Positions 17,015 through 26,038 are shown, counted from the stretch's first letter. The stretch is DNA of 64,000 nucleotides from Aequorivita vitellina (GCF_022008365.1 NZ_JAIRBA010000002.1:1-64000); one strand, 5' to 3'. Translations and numbers: made by a program. Notes: generated from the sequence alone by a model not told the origin.

Positions 17015-17490
17015 TGAAAAGGGTTTTTATACAATCACCAATTGGAGTTTTGGAGCTAAAAGGAAATGCTGAAAGGCTTACATCTGTACTTTTTAAGGAT
17101 GCTGAAACGGTTACTAATCCTAAAAAAATTCCGAATGAATTAATAGATGCAGTTGTTCAACTTCAGGAGTATTTTGATGGAGAACGGAAGAAATTCAATT
17201 TAAAACTTTCTCCGGAAGGAACCGATTTTCAAAAGCGAGTTTGGCAACAATTACAGGAAATACCTTTCGGAAAAACTATGAGCTACCAACAAATGGCGAA
17301 CCAACTCGGCAATCCAAAAGTAATTCGAGCGGCAGCTTCAGCAAATGGGAAAAACCCGATTTCTATAATTATTCCGTGTCATCGAGTTATTGGAAGCGAC
17401 GGATTGCTCACGGGTTATGCGGGCGGACTTCACCGTAAAAAGTGGTTGTTGGAACACGAAAATCCCTCGCCACAGCAAACTTTGTTTTAG
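17014..17490 (+). CDS. ogt: Methylated-DNA-protein-cysteine methyltransferase
   Basis: This 158-residue enzyme repairs O6-methylguanine in DNA by moving the methyl group onto its own cysteine, a single-use reaction. The active site is plain: IIPCHRVIGSDG with the acceptor Cys, preceded by the DNA-binding helix FQKRVWQQLQEIPFG and the AASANGKNP segment, and followed by LTGYAGGLHRKKWLLEHE. It is the short Ogt type without an Ada activator domain. The ATG shares a base with the upstream stop, and the next gene starts directly after its TAG. Confidence 0.96.
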   Translation: MKRVFIQSPIGVLELKGNAERLTSVLFKDAETVTNPKKIPNELIDAVVQLQEYFDGERKKFNLKLSPEGTDFQKRVWQQLQEIPFGKTMSYQQMANQLGNPKVIRAAASANGKNPISIIIPCHRVIGSDGLLTGYAGGLHRKKWLLEHENPSPQQTLF

Positions 17491-18648
17491 ATGAAAAAGT
17501 TTAAGAAATTCTTGAAGTGGTTTTTGGCACTAGTGTTTGTTTTAGTAATTGGCCTTTACATTACTGGCTACGGCTATATTTTTAAAGGGGTTTGGGTAGT
17601 TTATCTTCACGGGCACACGACTGCTTATATTGATGATTTTAAATTTTTTGAATCTGAAAAAATTCCCGCAAGTACCAATCCACAGCCTTGGCCTATTTAT
17701 AAAAATTACAACTCCGTTGAAGCTACGCAAACGCTTTCAAAGACGAACAATTCGTTGGGAACGATTGCTTTTTTAATCATTAAGAATGATAGTATTTGGT
17801 TTGAAGAATATTTTGAAGGCTTCGGAAAAAACTCGCAAACCAACTCTTTTTCTATGGCGAAGAGTATTACTTCTGCTTTACTGGGGAAGGCTATTGATGA
17901 TGGTTTTATAAAAAGTTTGAAGCAACCCGTTAGCGATTTTTACCCGCAGTATGCAAATACTGGTTTAACAGTGGGCGATCTTTCCTCAATGGCTTCGGGA
18001 TTGGATTGGGATGAATCCTACTCCAATCCTTTTGGAATGACGGCGCGCGCTTATTACGACGCTAATTTGGCTGAAACTATTTTAAAGTTAAAAGTAGTTG
18101 AAAAACCGGGTGAAAGCTTCAAATATTTAAGCGGAAACACACAGCTTTTGGCGATGGTTATCCAGAAATCACTTCAAAATGCAAGTATGGATTTAAGTGA
18201 ATATTTACAGGAAAGCTTTTGGCAACCCATGGGTTTTGAACAACCCGCACTTTGGCAAATTGACGATAAAAAGAACAGATTGGTAAAAGCTTATTGCTGT
18301 ATTGGAAGTAATGCGCGGGATTTTGCGCGCTTTGGAAAACTCTATAAAGATTACGGCAAGTGGAATGACGCGCAAATTTTGGATTCTGCTTTTGTAGCGA
18401 AATCTATTACGCCGAGATTTCCGAAAAGTCCAGAATATGGCTATGGGTTTTGGTTAAGCGATTTTTTAGAGAAGCACATTTTTGTAATGCAGGGAATTCT
18501 CGGGCAATATGTAATCGTGATACCCGAAGATAACTTGATAATTGTGCGTTTGGGCCATCAACGAGGAAGTAAAAATGGAATGCCTTTTAGTTCAGATTTT
18601 TATGTTTATGTGGATGAAGTATACAAGATGCTTGGTGAAAATCAATAA
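17491..18648 (+). CDS. Serine hydrolase of the beta-lactamase (class C/PBP) fold
   Basis: This 385-residue protein has an N-terminal membrane segment (WFLALVFVLVIGLYITGYGY) and a beta-lactamase-fold domain. The SxxK nucleophile motif is SMAK in NSFSMAKSITSALLG near residue 130. The second motif is probably YLSGN. The third is less clear, with HQRG near the C-terminus where KTG is common. It may be a membrane-anchored esterase or peptidase acting outside the cytoplasmic membrane; there is no evidence for resistance. It starts immediately after ogt. Confidence 0.88.
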   Translation: MKKFKKFLKWFLALVFVLVIGLYITGYGYIFKGVWVVYLHGHTTAYIDDFKFFESEKIPASTNPQPWPIYKNYNSVEATQTLSKTNNSLGTIAFLIIKNDSIWFEEYFEGFGKNSQTNSFSMAKSITSALLGKAIDDGFIKSLKQPVSDFYPQYANTGLTVGDLSSMASGLDWDESYSNPFGMTARAYYDANLAETILKLKVVEKPGESFKYLSGNTQLLAMVIQKSLQNASMDLSEYLQESFWQPMGFEQPALWQIDDKKNRLVKAYCCIGSNARDFARFGKLYKDYGKWNDAQILDSAFVAKSITPRFPKSPEYGYGFWLSDFLEKHIFVMQGILGQYVIVIPEDNLIIVRLGHQRGSKNGMPFSSDFYVYVDEVYKMLGENQ

Positions 18649-18692
18649 TTTTACGTAGCTTTAAGCATCTTCCCGATTGTAAATTTCGAAAT

Positions 18693-19406
18693 ATGATTAA
18701 GCGTATTAATCTGGAACACATCCTTTTTTTGGATATTGAAACCGTTCCGCAGCAAGAACATTTTAACGACCTTGACGATACTTCAAAAACACTTTGGGAA
18801 CTGAAAAGCAAGTACCAACGCAAAGACGATATTTCGGCAGAAGACTTTTACGAACGCGCCGGTATTTGGGCGGAGTTTGGTTTAATAGTCTGCATTTCGG
18901 TAGGTTATTTTGTGTTAAGGGGCGACGTTCGCAATTTTCGCGTTACCAGTTTTCACGGCGATGAAGTGAAAATTCTGAAGGATTTTAAAACCCTGCTTGA
19001 AACACATTTCAACAAGCCGCATCATTTGCTTTGCGCACACAACGGCAAGGAATTCGACTTTCCCTATATTGCCCGAAGAATGATAATTAATGGAATAGAC
19101 ATTCCGTTTAAACTGGATCTCTTCGGAAAAAAGCCTTGGGAAGTTCCGCATTTAGATACGCTGGAACTTTGGAAATTCGGGGACTACAAAACCTATACTT
19201 CACTTAAATTAATGGCTCACGTTTTAGGCATTCCTTCGCCAAAAGACGATATAGACGGGAGCGAAGTGCGCAATGTTTTTTACGAAGAAAAGGATATTGA
19301 CAGAATTATTATTTACTGCGAAAAGGACACCGTTACGGTTGCGCAAATTTTTTTAAGACTTCGGAATGAAGAAATTTTGGATAATGACGAAATACTTTCA
19401 GTTTAG
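18693..19406 (+). CDS. DnaQ-fold 3'-5' exonuclease, PolB-like
   Basis: This 237-residue protein has the three exonuclease motifs of the RNase H-like superfamily: Exo I in LFLDIETVPQQ (Asp and Glu), Exo II in LLCAHNGKEFDFPYIARRM, and Exo III in IIYCEKDTVTVAQIF. It resembles the stand-alone 'predicted 3'-5' exonuclease related to DNA polymerase B' group. It probably trims nucleic acid ends in repair or RNA turnover, but the substrate is not known. It lies 44 bases after the hydrolase gene and may share its transcript. Confidence 0.88.
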   Translation: MIKRINLEHILFLDIETVPQQEHFNDLDDTSKTLWELKSKYQRKDDISAEDFYERAGIWAEFGLIVCISVGYFVLRGDVRNFRVTSFHGDEVKILKDFKTLLETHFNKPHHLLCAHNGKEFDFPYIARRMIINGIDIPFKLDLFGKKPWEVPHLDTLELWKFGDYKTYTSLKLMAHVLGIPSPKDDIDGSEVRNVFYEEKDIDRIIIYCEKDTVTVAQIFLRLRNEEILDNDEILSV

Positions 19407-19492
19407 GCCCCTTTTTTTGAAGCTAAATCTTTCGGTATGGTATTCTATCTAAAATTTAGTAGATTTACCAGCTATATTCAAAATATATTTTT

Positions 19493-19909
19493 ATGACTAG
19501 TCTAAGATTCAATTCAAAATTATTTTTAATTCCAGTGTTTGCAGTGTCTATATTCTTTATTTCTTGTAAAGACAATAAAACCAGTGAAGAAGTAGCACCT
19601 GCAACCGTACAGGAAGCAACTCTTGAACAAAAGAAACAAGCGTTACAGAATGTAGCTCCTACTTCAAATACAAGTACCACAACAAATACTGCGGGTGGAA
19701 TAAACCCTGCCCACGGACAACCGGGTCACCGTTGTGATATTCCAGTAGGTGCGCCTTTGAACGCTGCTGCGGGAAGCACAAATGCTACGCCAGCAATAAA
19801 TTCGACTAATGCCGTGCCTGTTTCAACACCAGCTTCGGGAAGTGGTTTAAATCCACCTCACGGACAACCAGGACACAGATGCGATATTAAAGTAGGCGAT
19901 CCGCTTTAA
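19493..19909 (+). CDS. Lipoprotein with duplicated NPxHGQPGHRCDI motif
   Basis: This 138-residue protein has a lipoprotein signal with the lipobox ending FFISC-KDN near residue 25, so it is probably anchored in the membrane facing the periplasm. After a coiled, Thr/Ala-rich linker it carries two copies of a near-identical motif, NPAHGQPGHRCDIPVGAPL and NPPHGQPGHRCDIKVGDPL, the second at the very C-terminus. Each has two His and one Cys in fixed positions, which suggests metal or cofactor binding, but I know no assigned function. It is transcribed alone and ends at a strong terminator. Confidence 0.8.
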   Translation: MTSLRFNSKLFLIPVFAVSIFFISCKDNKTSEEVAPATVQEATLEQKKQALQNVAPTSNTSTTTNTAGGINPAHGQPGHRCDIPVGAPLNAAAGSTNATPAINSTNAVPVSTPASGSGLNPPHGQPGHRCDIKVGDPL

Positions 19910-19926
19910 GAAAAACTTATTTATAA

Positions 19927-19962
19927 AAAACGGCCCGTTTCAATTGTGAAGCGGGCCGTTTT
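19927..19962. terminator. Bidirectional terminator
   Basis: AAAACGGCCCG pairs with CGGGCCGTTTT, extended inward by further pairs to a 4-base loop. It lies between convergent genes ending at 19909 and 19982 and has suitable runs on both sides. Confidence 0.85.
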
Positions 19963-19981
19963 GTTTGTTTCAATTAATTAA

Positions 19982-22900
19982 TTACTCTTTCACAAATCGT
20001 TTCATAAGTTTGTTCGTGTTGGTATTTACTTCAAGTATGTAAACACCGCTTTGCAAAGTTGAAACATCTAAGCTTGCCGAAAACGCACCTTTACCAACTA
20101 CTTGCCCAATTACGTTATAAATAACATAATCTGCCCCAGTTGCGTTAACCAGTGAAATATTTAGCGTGTGTTTAGCAGGGTTTGGATAGATGGAAATTTC
20201 AGAATTGTTAAAACCTGTATCGCCTGTAATTCCTTGATTGACCGAATTGCTGATAATTACGGTATAATCTTCCACTTCGCCATAACTGAAGGTTTCACAA
20301 GAAGATGGATTTGAATTGTATTTCATAGAAACGCGCATTCTCGTCGCTCCTGAAAGTGCAGATGACGGCACAGTAAAACTTCCAGAGATAGAAGTAGAAG
20401 TGGTTCGGGAACGTGAATACACTTGTTCGCCAGAGTCGTTAAAATCGCCATCTTGATTGTAGTCAATCCAAACTCTATAAGCTTCACGATATTTTCTTCC
20501 AGTCCATCTTGGAGTAATGGTAATGGTGTTACTACTTCCTTTGGCTAATGTAGTGGACATACTCGTGAAATCTGCATAACCACCATTATTGCCAGAAAGA
20601 TTGTTGATACTTCCTAATTGAACCCTGTCTATGTATTCGTCATTTGTATTGTTTCCATTAGAAGTACAATACGTTACAGTGTTTGAGAGTGTAGTAACAT
20701 TTACCGTATTACTGAAACCAGAATTGTTGCCAGCTGCATCGTGCGCACGTACTTTAAAGGAATACGCGGTTGAAGGCGACAAACCAGTAATATTTGCTGA
20801 AGTACCCGAAACACTTCCTAAATTTGAACTGCCTTCAAAAACATCGTAACCTGTAACACCCACATTGTCTGTGGAAGCATTCCACGAAAGTGTAAGCGTT
20901 GTTTGTGTTACATTTGAAGCTGCTAAGCTAGATGGCGCGCTAGGCGCTTGGGTATCTGCACCGCCGCCGCCTAAGTTGATGGTGTAATCTTCTACTTCGC
21001 CATAACTAAATGTTTCACAAGAAGTTGGAATTCCGTTGTATTTCATAGAAACCCGCATTCTAGTTTCTCCGTCTACTGTGCCCGAGGGTACTGTAAACGT
21101 TCCGCTATTGGGAGTGTTTTTTGAAGCGGCTTTAGACCAAACCAATTCGCCGGCATCGCCAAAATCACCATCTCCGTTATAGTCAATCCACACCGCGTAA
21201 CCTTCGTTCCAAGTAGACCCGGTCCAAGTTGGGGTTACAGTAATAGTGTAAGAAGAACCTTCATTTAAAGAAGTAGAAATACTCGTAAAGTCTGAATAAA
21301 ACTGCGGGCCCGAAGCATTGTCAATTGTGTTTAATTGTACACGGCTAATATATTCGTCATTCACATTATTTCCTTGCGAAGTACAATAGCCGCTTCCGCC
21401 GCCACCGCCGCCATAAGCTGCGCCTACGCCAACTGCGTACCAAGCGTTTGTTGTTGCAATTTCTTCGGGGCTATCTGCACCGTATAAATCTCTAGCAGCT
21501 TGTATAGCACCGTTTCGGGCATCGCTGTACTGTGAGTTTGAGTTTAAATAAACGGTAAGATTTCTATAAGCAATTGCAGCAGCTTTATCCATTCCTAATC
21601 CGGTAACGTTATAGCTGTCTCCTTTATCGTTTGTTCCACTTTTACCTACGCTTAAAATGTAAAACCAAAAGTTTTGAACGCCAGAATTTGTATGAACACC
21701 GCCAGAATCTCCTGATCCTCCGTACCAATTTGTTCCTTGGTAGGTATCTGGATCGCCGTATGCATTGGGATTGCTCATGGAACGAAGTGCGCCACCGCTT
21801 CCGCCAGCACCAATGTCGTCACCCATTAACCAATCGTTTGAGCCAGAGGCAAATTTTTCAATTGATTCTCCAAAAATATCTGAAAACGATTCATTCAAAG
21901 CTCCAGATTGGTAACTGTAAACAAGGTTTGCTGAATACTCAGTTACGCCGTGGGTTATTTCGTGACCGCAAATATCTAGCGAAACCAATGGACCGTAATT
22001 TACACCATCGCCATCGCCATAGGTCATTCTACTGCCGTCCCAAAATGCATTTACATAATTAGATGAATAGCTAACGTACGATTTTATTACAGCTCCCGCA
22101 TTATTGTATGAGTTTCTGCCGTGTTTTTGGCTGAAGTATTTATGCGTGCGTTCTGCTCCAAAATGTGCTTGAACTCCTGTTGCATTCGATGTAAAATTTG
22201 TTGAATTACTTGTAACATCAACCGCATTGTTATAATTGGTGCTGTTGTTTAAATCGAAAGTTTGAATTCCATTGCCGTCTGCAGTTTGTCGCAAACGGTA
22301 CGGCCCCGAAGCATTATCTGCCGTAAATGAAACGTTTCCATTGTAAAGACTGGTTCCGGTAGCAGGCACGTTTGCGTGATGGATTCTTTTGTTTTCCATA
22401 ATAAATTGCCCCGTTTTTGCGTCAATATAAACGTCGGCTCTGTAAAGAGGCGAGGTGGCATAAATGTCAAATTTGTACGCGAGCCGATTTGTTTCAGAAA
22501 TATTCTCCATAGCTGGAAAAATCACCAAATCGCCCGTTGGTTTTTGATAGTTTGCCAAAGCCGCATTTACAGGATTCTGCCACATATATTTTGTGGCTCC
22601 CACGTGGGCAATGGCGCTGTTAAAAGCTTGCGATTTACTAACGTTTGGTGTTACATTAAAATCTTCAGCAATTGGAGCGTAGGCAGAATTTAAGGTTTGT
22701 ACCGTGCCATTTTTGCTGCTAAGCGTAACGGTGGCAAATTCTACTTTTACACCATTAAAATACTGCTGCATTTTTTGGTGTGTAAATCCTAAAGGGTCGT
22801 GTTCTTGTTTTAGCGAAGTGAAAGAAGTGGGGGATGCTGGATTTAAAACTTCTTTGAAAATTTGTGCAGAATTTTGAAGCGAGTACGATTGTGAAGCATC

Positions 22901-23029
22901 AAAAACTACAAGGCTTTGATGCTGCTTGACGTTTTTCTTTTCATCGTCTTTGTTTTGGGCGGAAACAACCGCCGAAGTCCCAAAGATTAACAATGAAAAT
23001 AATAATACGAAATTGTTAAAGTTTTTCAT
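19982..23029 (-). CDS. Secreted M4 (thermolysin-type) metalloprotease with T9SS signal
   Basis: This 1015-residue protease is exported by a signal peptide (FVLLFSLLIFGTSAVVSAQ) and secreted by T9SS through its C-terminal sorting domain (EISIYPNPAKHTLNIS to MKRFVKE). An N-terminal propeptide of about 200 residues is followed by the M4 domain with the zinc motif HEITH and the third ligand in NESFSDIFGESIE, and then HTNSGVQNFWFY. Downstream lie a GEVED domain (SYGEVEDYTINLG), a fibronectin type III domain (APSSLAASNVTQTTLTL) and a second GEVED domain. The accessory domains probably bind substrate or surfaces. It is a monocistronic gene. Confidence 0.96.
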   Translation of the reverse strand: MKNFNNFVLLFSLLIFGTSAVVSAQNKDDEKKNVKQHQSLVVFDASQSYSLQNSAQIFKEVLNPASPTSFTSLKQEHDPLGFTHQKMQQYFNGVKVEFATVTLSSKNGTVQTLNSAYAPIAEDFNVTPNVSKSQAFNSAIAHVGATKYMWQNPVNAALANYQKPTGDLVIFPAMENISETNRLAYKFDIYATSPLYRADVYIDAKTGQFIMENKRIHHANVPATGTSLYNGNVSFTADNASGPYRLRQTADGNGIQTFDLNNSTNYNNAVDVTSNSTNFTSNATGVQAHFGAERTHKYFSQKHGRNSYNNAGAVIKSYVSYSSNYVNAFWDGSRMTYGDGDGVNYGPLVSLDICGHEITHGVTEYSANLVYSYQSGALNESFSDIFGESIEKFASGSNDWLMGDDIGAGGSGGALRSMSNPNAYGDPDTYQGTNWYGGSGDSGGVHTNSGVQNFWFYILSVGKSGTNDKGDSYNVTGLGMDKAAAIAYRNLTVYLNSNSQYSDARNGAIQAARDLYGADSPEEIATTNAWYAVGVGAAYGGGGGGSGYCTSQGNNVNDEYISRVQLNTIDNASGPQFYSDFTSISTSLNEGSSYTITVTPTWTGSTWNEGYAVWIDYNGDGDFGDAGELVWSKAASKNTPNSGTFTVPSGTVDGETRMRVSMKYNGIPTSCETFSYGEVEDYTINLGGGGADTQAPSAPSSLAASNVTQTTLTLSWNASTDNVGVTGYDVFEGSSNLGSVSGTSANITGLSPSTAYSFKVRAHDAAGNNSGFSNTVNVTTLSNTVTYCTSNGNNTNDEYIDRVQLGSINNLSGNNGGYADFTSMSTTLAKGSSNTITITPRWTGRKYREAYRVWIDYNQDGDFNDSGEQVYSRSRTTSTSISGSFTVPSSALSGATRMRVSMKYNSNPSSCETFSYGEVEDYTVIISNSVNQGITGDTGFNNSEISIYPNPAKHTLNISLVNATGADYVIYNVIGQVVGKGAFSASLDVSTLQSGVYILEVNTNTNKLMKRFVKE

Positions 23030-23157
23030 AATAATTAAGGTTAAGTGAATAAAAGGGTTTGTTGTTTTATTAAAAACATATAAAAGAACGACAATAATTG
23101 TGAAAATAAAATTTTATTCGACCAACTACTGTTAAATAAATATTCCGCCGATTATTC

Positions 23158-23165
23158 TATCTTTG
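23158..23165 (+). promoter_or_regulatory. -7 box five bases before the ABC gene ATG
   Basis: TATCTTTG, a full match to TAnnTTTG, ends five bases before the ATG at 23171. The mRNA would begin at or within a base or two of the start codon. Confidence 0.55.
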
Positions 23166-23170
23166 AAATA

Positions 23171-24859
23171 ATGAAAAATCCTCCCTTATTATCGGTTAAA
23201 GAATTATCGGTTTCCTTTGGAAATAAGAAAGGTTTCAAAGAAGTTTTGCACCGTATTTCTTTTGAAGTTTTTAAAAACGAAATCGTCGGGATTGTTGGCG
23301 AATCTGGTTCGGGAAAGTCTGTAACTTCGCTCGCAATTATGGGGTTGCTGCCCAAAAAACAGAGTGTGCTTTCGGGAACTATTTCGTTTGAAGAAAAAAA
23401 TCTTTTAAAAACTTCGGAAAGGGATTTTCGAAAAATACGCGGCAGCGAAATTGCAATGATTTTTCAAGAACCGATGAGCGCTTTAAACCCATCGTTAAAA
23501 TGTGGATATCAAGTTTCCGAAATACTTCAACTTCATTTAAATATGAATTCTTCGGAAGCAAAAAAAGAAACCATTTCACTTTTCAAAAAAGTGAAATTAC
23601 CACGACCAGATGAAATTTTCAACAGTTACCCGCATCAAATTAGCGGCGGACAAATGCAACGGGTTATGATTGCGATGGCAATTGCATGCAAACCAAAATT
23701 GTTAATTGCAGACGAACCCACCACCGCGCTCGATGTGACGGTGCAGAAGGAGATCATTTCACTTTTAAAATCCATTCAACAGGAAACAAAAATGGCGATG
23801 CTTTTTATATCGCACGACTTAAGTTTGGTTTCCGAAATTGCCGATAGCGTAGTGGTTATGTATAAAGGAAATATCGTTGAAAATGCTACCACAACTGAGA
23901 TTTTTAAAACCCCCAAAGCTGAATACACAAAAGCGTTGTTGGCCTCACGACCGGCATTGAACGTACGTTTGGCTAAATTGCCAACCATTGCTTCAATTTC
24001 TGACGAAAGTTTTAAAGCGAGGGAGGTCAAACCTGTAGAACGTGCTAAAAGACACAAAAATATTTATACCCAAAAACCAATTTTGGAGGTTGACAATTTA
24101 GAAAAATATTATTTCAGCAATGTAGGCCTCTTTGCTAGGAAGGAAATAGTGAAAGCCGTGGACAATGTTAGCTTTGCGGTTTTTGAGGGGGAAACTTTAG
24201 GGCTGGTTGGCGAATCGGGTTGCGGAAAATCTACCTTGGGTAAAACAATTCTTCAACTTGAAAAAGCTACATCCGGAAACATAAAATATCGCGGAAAGGA
24301 ACTCACAAAACTTTCCACAACCGAAATACGAAATCTCCGGAAAGAAATACAAATTATTTTTCAGGATCCGTATTCATCATTAAACCCGCGTATAATGATT
24401 GGCCAAGCTTTAATGGAGCCAATGGAGGTTCATCATTTGGGAAATTCTAAAAAGGAACGCAAGAAACGCGTACTTTCGTTACTTGATAGAGTAGGGTTGG
24501 ACGAGAGTTATTTTTATCGATATCCGCACGAACTTTCCGGTGGGCAGCGCCAGCGAGTGGGCATTGCACGTACTATTGTTGTGGAACCAAAACTTGTTAT
24601 TTGCGACGAATCTGTTTCTGCGCTGGATATTTCGGTGCAGGCGCAAGTGCTTAATTTATTGAATGAACTAAAAAACGATTTCGGGTTTACCTATATATTT
24701 ATATCGCACGATTTGGCAGTGGTAAAATATATGTCGGATCAGCTTTTGGTTATGAATAAAGGGAAGATAGAAGAATTAGGCGATGCAGACGAGATTTACG
24801 AAAACCCACAAACCGAATATACAAAAAGGTTAATAGCTGCAATTCCAAAAGGTATTTAG
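23171..24859 (+). CDS. Fused dipeptide/oligopeptide-type ABC ATPase
   Basis: This 562-residue protein joins two ABC ATPase domains, like DppD-DppF or YejF. Domain 1 has Walker [12 protein letters not shown], signature ISGGQMQR and Walker [13 protein letters not shown]. Domain 2, from about residue 300, has [19 protein letters not shown] and [12 protein letters not shown]. Peptide-transporter C-terminal extensions follow each domain. It would power import of peptides, nickel or similar solutes, but no permease or binding-protein gene is adjacent, so its partners lie elsewhere. It is alone on its transcript, which probably ends at the hairpin of repeat unit 1. Confidence 0.94.
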   Translation: MKNPPLLSVKELSVSFGNKKGFKEVLHRISFEVFKNEIVGIVGESGSGKSVTSLAIMGLLPKKQSVLSGTISFEEKNLLKTSERDFRKIRGSEIAMIFQEPMSALNPSLKCGYQVSEILQLHLNMNSSEAKKETISLFKKVKLPRPDEIFNSYPHQISGGQMQRVMIAMAIACKPKLLIADEPTTALDVTVQKEIISLLKSIQQETKMAMLFISHDLSLVSEIADSVVVMYKGNIVENATTTEIFKTPKAEYTKALLASRPALNVRLAKLPTIASISDESFKAREVKPVERAKRHKNIYTQKPILEVDNLEKYYFSNVGLFARKEIVKAVDNVSFAVFEGETLGLVGESGCGKSTLGKTILQLEKATSGNIKYRGKELTKLSTTEIRNLRKEIQIIFQDPYSSLNPRIMIGQALMEPMEVHHLGNSKKERKKRVLSLLDRVGLDESYFYRYPHELSGGQRQRVGIARTIVVEPKLVICDESVSALDISVQAQVLNLLNELKNDFGFTYIFISHDLAVVKYMSDQLLVMNKGKIEELGDADEIYENPQTEYTKRLIAAIPKGI

Positions 24860-24861
24860 AC

Positions 24862-25077
24862 AAAAAATAAAACCCGTCCTCTGAGAGAACGGGTTTTAAG
24901 AACAATCTGTGCTTATGACAGATTTGGGGCAAAAAATACCATAAAAAAGGATTGGACTGTTAAAAACATTTTTTTAAATAATGAAATGTCGTAGGTTACA
25001 ATTCATGTATGTATTTTAATGATCCAACCACTTTTCTATATGAGGTTAAGCTGGTAAGATTTGGGGCTGTAAAGATG
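24862..25077 (-). ncRNA. Candidate small RNA, repeat unit 1
   Basis: Read on the minus strand, the unit begins with a conserved CATCTTTACAG (25067-25077) and ends about 209 bases later in a terminator stem (24869-24877 with 24889-24897) followed by a T-rich tail. Between these are a long stem, TTGGA-type core (24953-24957 with 25023-25027) extended by G-C and A-T pairs, and a small hairpin (24904-24910 with 24918-24924). Compared with units 2 and 3, two core base pairs are changed on both sides, which keeps pairing. No reading frame is conserved. I read it as a stand-alone structured RNA; transcription is inferred. Confidence 0.6.
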
Positions 25078-25129
25078 CATGTATTAGTTTATATAAACGA
25101 TGAAAAGCATATAAATTCGATGAAATGCA
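25078..25129 (-). promoter_or_regulatory. Conserved upstream block of unit 1
   Basis: This block, containing TAAACGA, AAAAGCATATAAATTCGATG and AAATGCA on the plus strand, recurs before all three units at the same distance. It probably holds the promoter, although the match to TTG-TAnnTTTG is poor. Confidence 0.45.
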
Positions 25130-25345
25130 CATAACTTTAACATAATTTAAATTATTTCACCTATATTATCTTAATTGAATGTTAAATCCGCTACTGAAAA
25201 ATATTATTTTCAATATTAAATAACTTTTATAAAATTGATATAACTGTATAAATACGAAAGTCAATTTCCAGTAAACCTGATTTGCTGAAATCGTTTTTTA
25301 ATTTTTATAGAAACTATAGAAGAAAAATAAATGAAGCAGCGCTTT

Positions 25346-25562
25346 AAAAAAAAATAAAAACCCGTTCTGTCAAAAAGAACGGGTTTTGTAATAAATCTGC
25401 TTATGACAGATTTAGGGCAAAAAAACCATTAAGAGAAATCAGATTTGTAATAATACTTTTTTAGAGATGCAAAGTAGGTTGCTGTACAAACTCCAGTATT
25501 GTTTCAATGATCTGACTACTTTTATTAAATTAGGATTTGTAAGATTTGGGACTGTAAAGATG
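25346..25562 (-). ncRNA. Candidate small RNA, repeat unit 2
   Basis: This second copy has the same order on the minus strand: CATCTTTACAG (25552-25562), long stem core TCAGAT/ATCTGA (25439-25444 with 25510-25515), hairpin AAATCTG/CAGATTT (25393-25399 with 25407-25413), and a 12-bp terminator stem (25357-25368 with 25376-25387) with an A/T tail. The distance from the first motif to the terminator is 206 bases. The loop of the long stem is divergent from the other copies, while stem and flanks are kept. Confidence 0.6.
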
Positions 25563-25615
25563 TGACTTAAATTCGACATAGACGACAAAAAGCATATATA
25601 ATCGATGAAATACAT
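25563..25615 (-). promoter_or_regulatory. Conserved upstream block of unit 2
   Basis: This is the same block as before unit 1 (GACGACAAAAAGCATAT and ATCGATGAAATACAT on the plus strand), with somewhat more changes. A promoter role is inferred from its fixed position. Confidence 0.4.
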
Positions 25616-25769
25616 TTATATTTAACATATCGATGTATTTTTAGTGCTATCTGTCTTAAAATAATGTTAAATTATTCACAGTTATAAATTTGAGAGCTCA
25701 TTTTTTAAATTCACATTTAGTACAATTTATAAAACATATAAGAATTTCGGACGAGTTTGTTAAATATTT

Positions 25770-25985
25770 AAAAACCCGTTCTAACCTCACGAAGAACGGG
25801 TTTTAAATTATATCTGTAACTATGACAGATTTGGGGTAAAAAAACCATAAAAAAAGATCAGACTAAAAAAAACACTTTTTTAAAGAGGATAAGTACATTA
25901 CGTAACAATCCAATTGTGCTTTTTAATGATCTGATTACTTTTTCCATATGAGGTTAAGTTGGTAAGATTTGGGACTGTAAAGATG
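25770..25985 (-). ncRNA. Candidate small RNA, repeat unit 3
   Basis: This third copy has CATCTTTACAG (25975-25985), long stem core ATCAGA/TCTGAT (25857-25862 with 25930-25935), hairpin ATCTGT/ACAGAT (25812-25817 with 25825-25830), and a 12-bp terminator stem (25771-25782 with 25793-25804). The motif-to-terminator length is 215 bases. It is the copy nearest scoB, from which it is separated by the scoB terminator. A 29-codon frame crosses the long stem in this copy only; the other copies lack its start codon. Confidence 0.6.
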
Positions 25986-26038
25986 CATGTATTATTTAAT
26001 ATAAACGACAAAACGCATATAAATTCGATGAAATGCAT
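25986..26038 (-). promoter_or_regulatory. Conserved upstream block of unit 3
   Basis: This block is nearly identical to the one before unit 1 over about 50 bases (ATATAAACGACAAAACGCAT and AAATTCGATGAAATGCAT on the plus strand). It is probably the promoter region of unit 3. Confidence 0.45.

Noticed and set aside
24862-26038. The tandem units as 6S RNA or a CRISPR array
   Set aside because: In 6S RNA the two ends pair to form a long rod; here the ends do not pair. CRISPR repeats are 20-50 bp with regular spacers, not 400-bp units.
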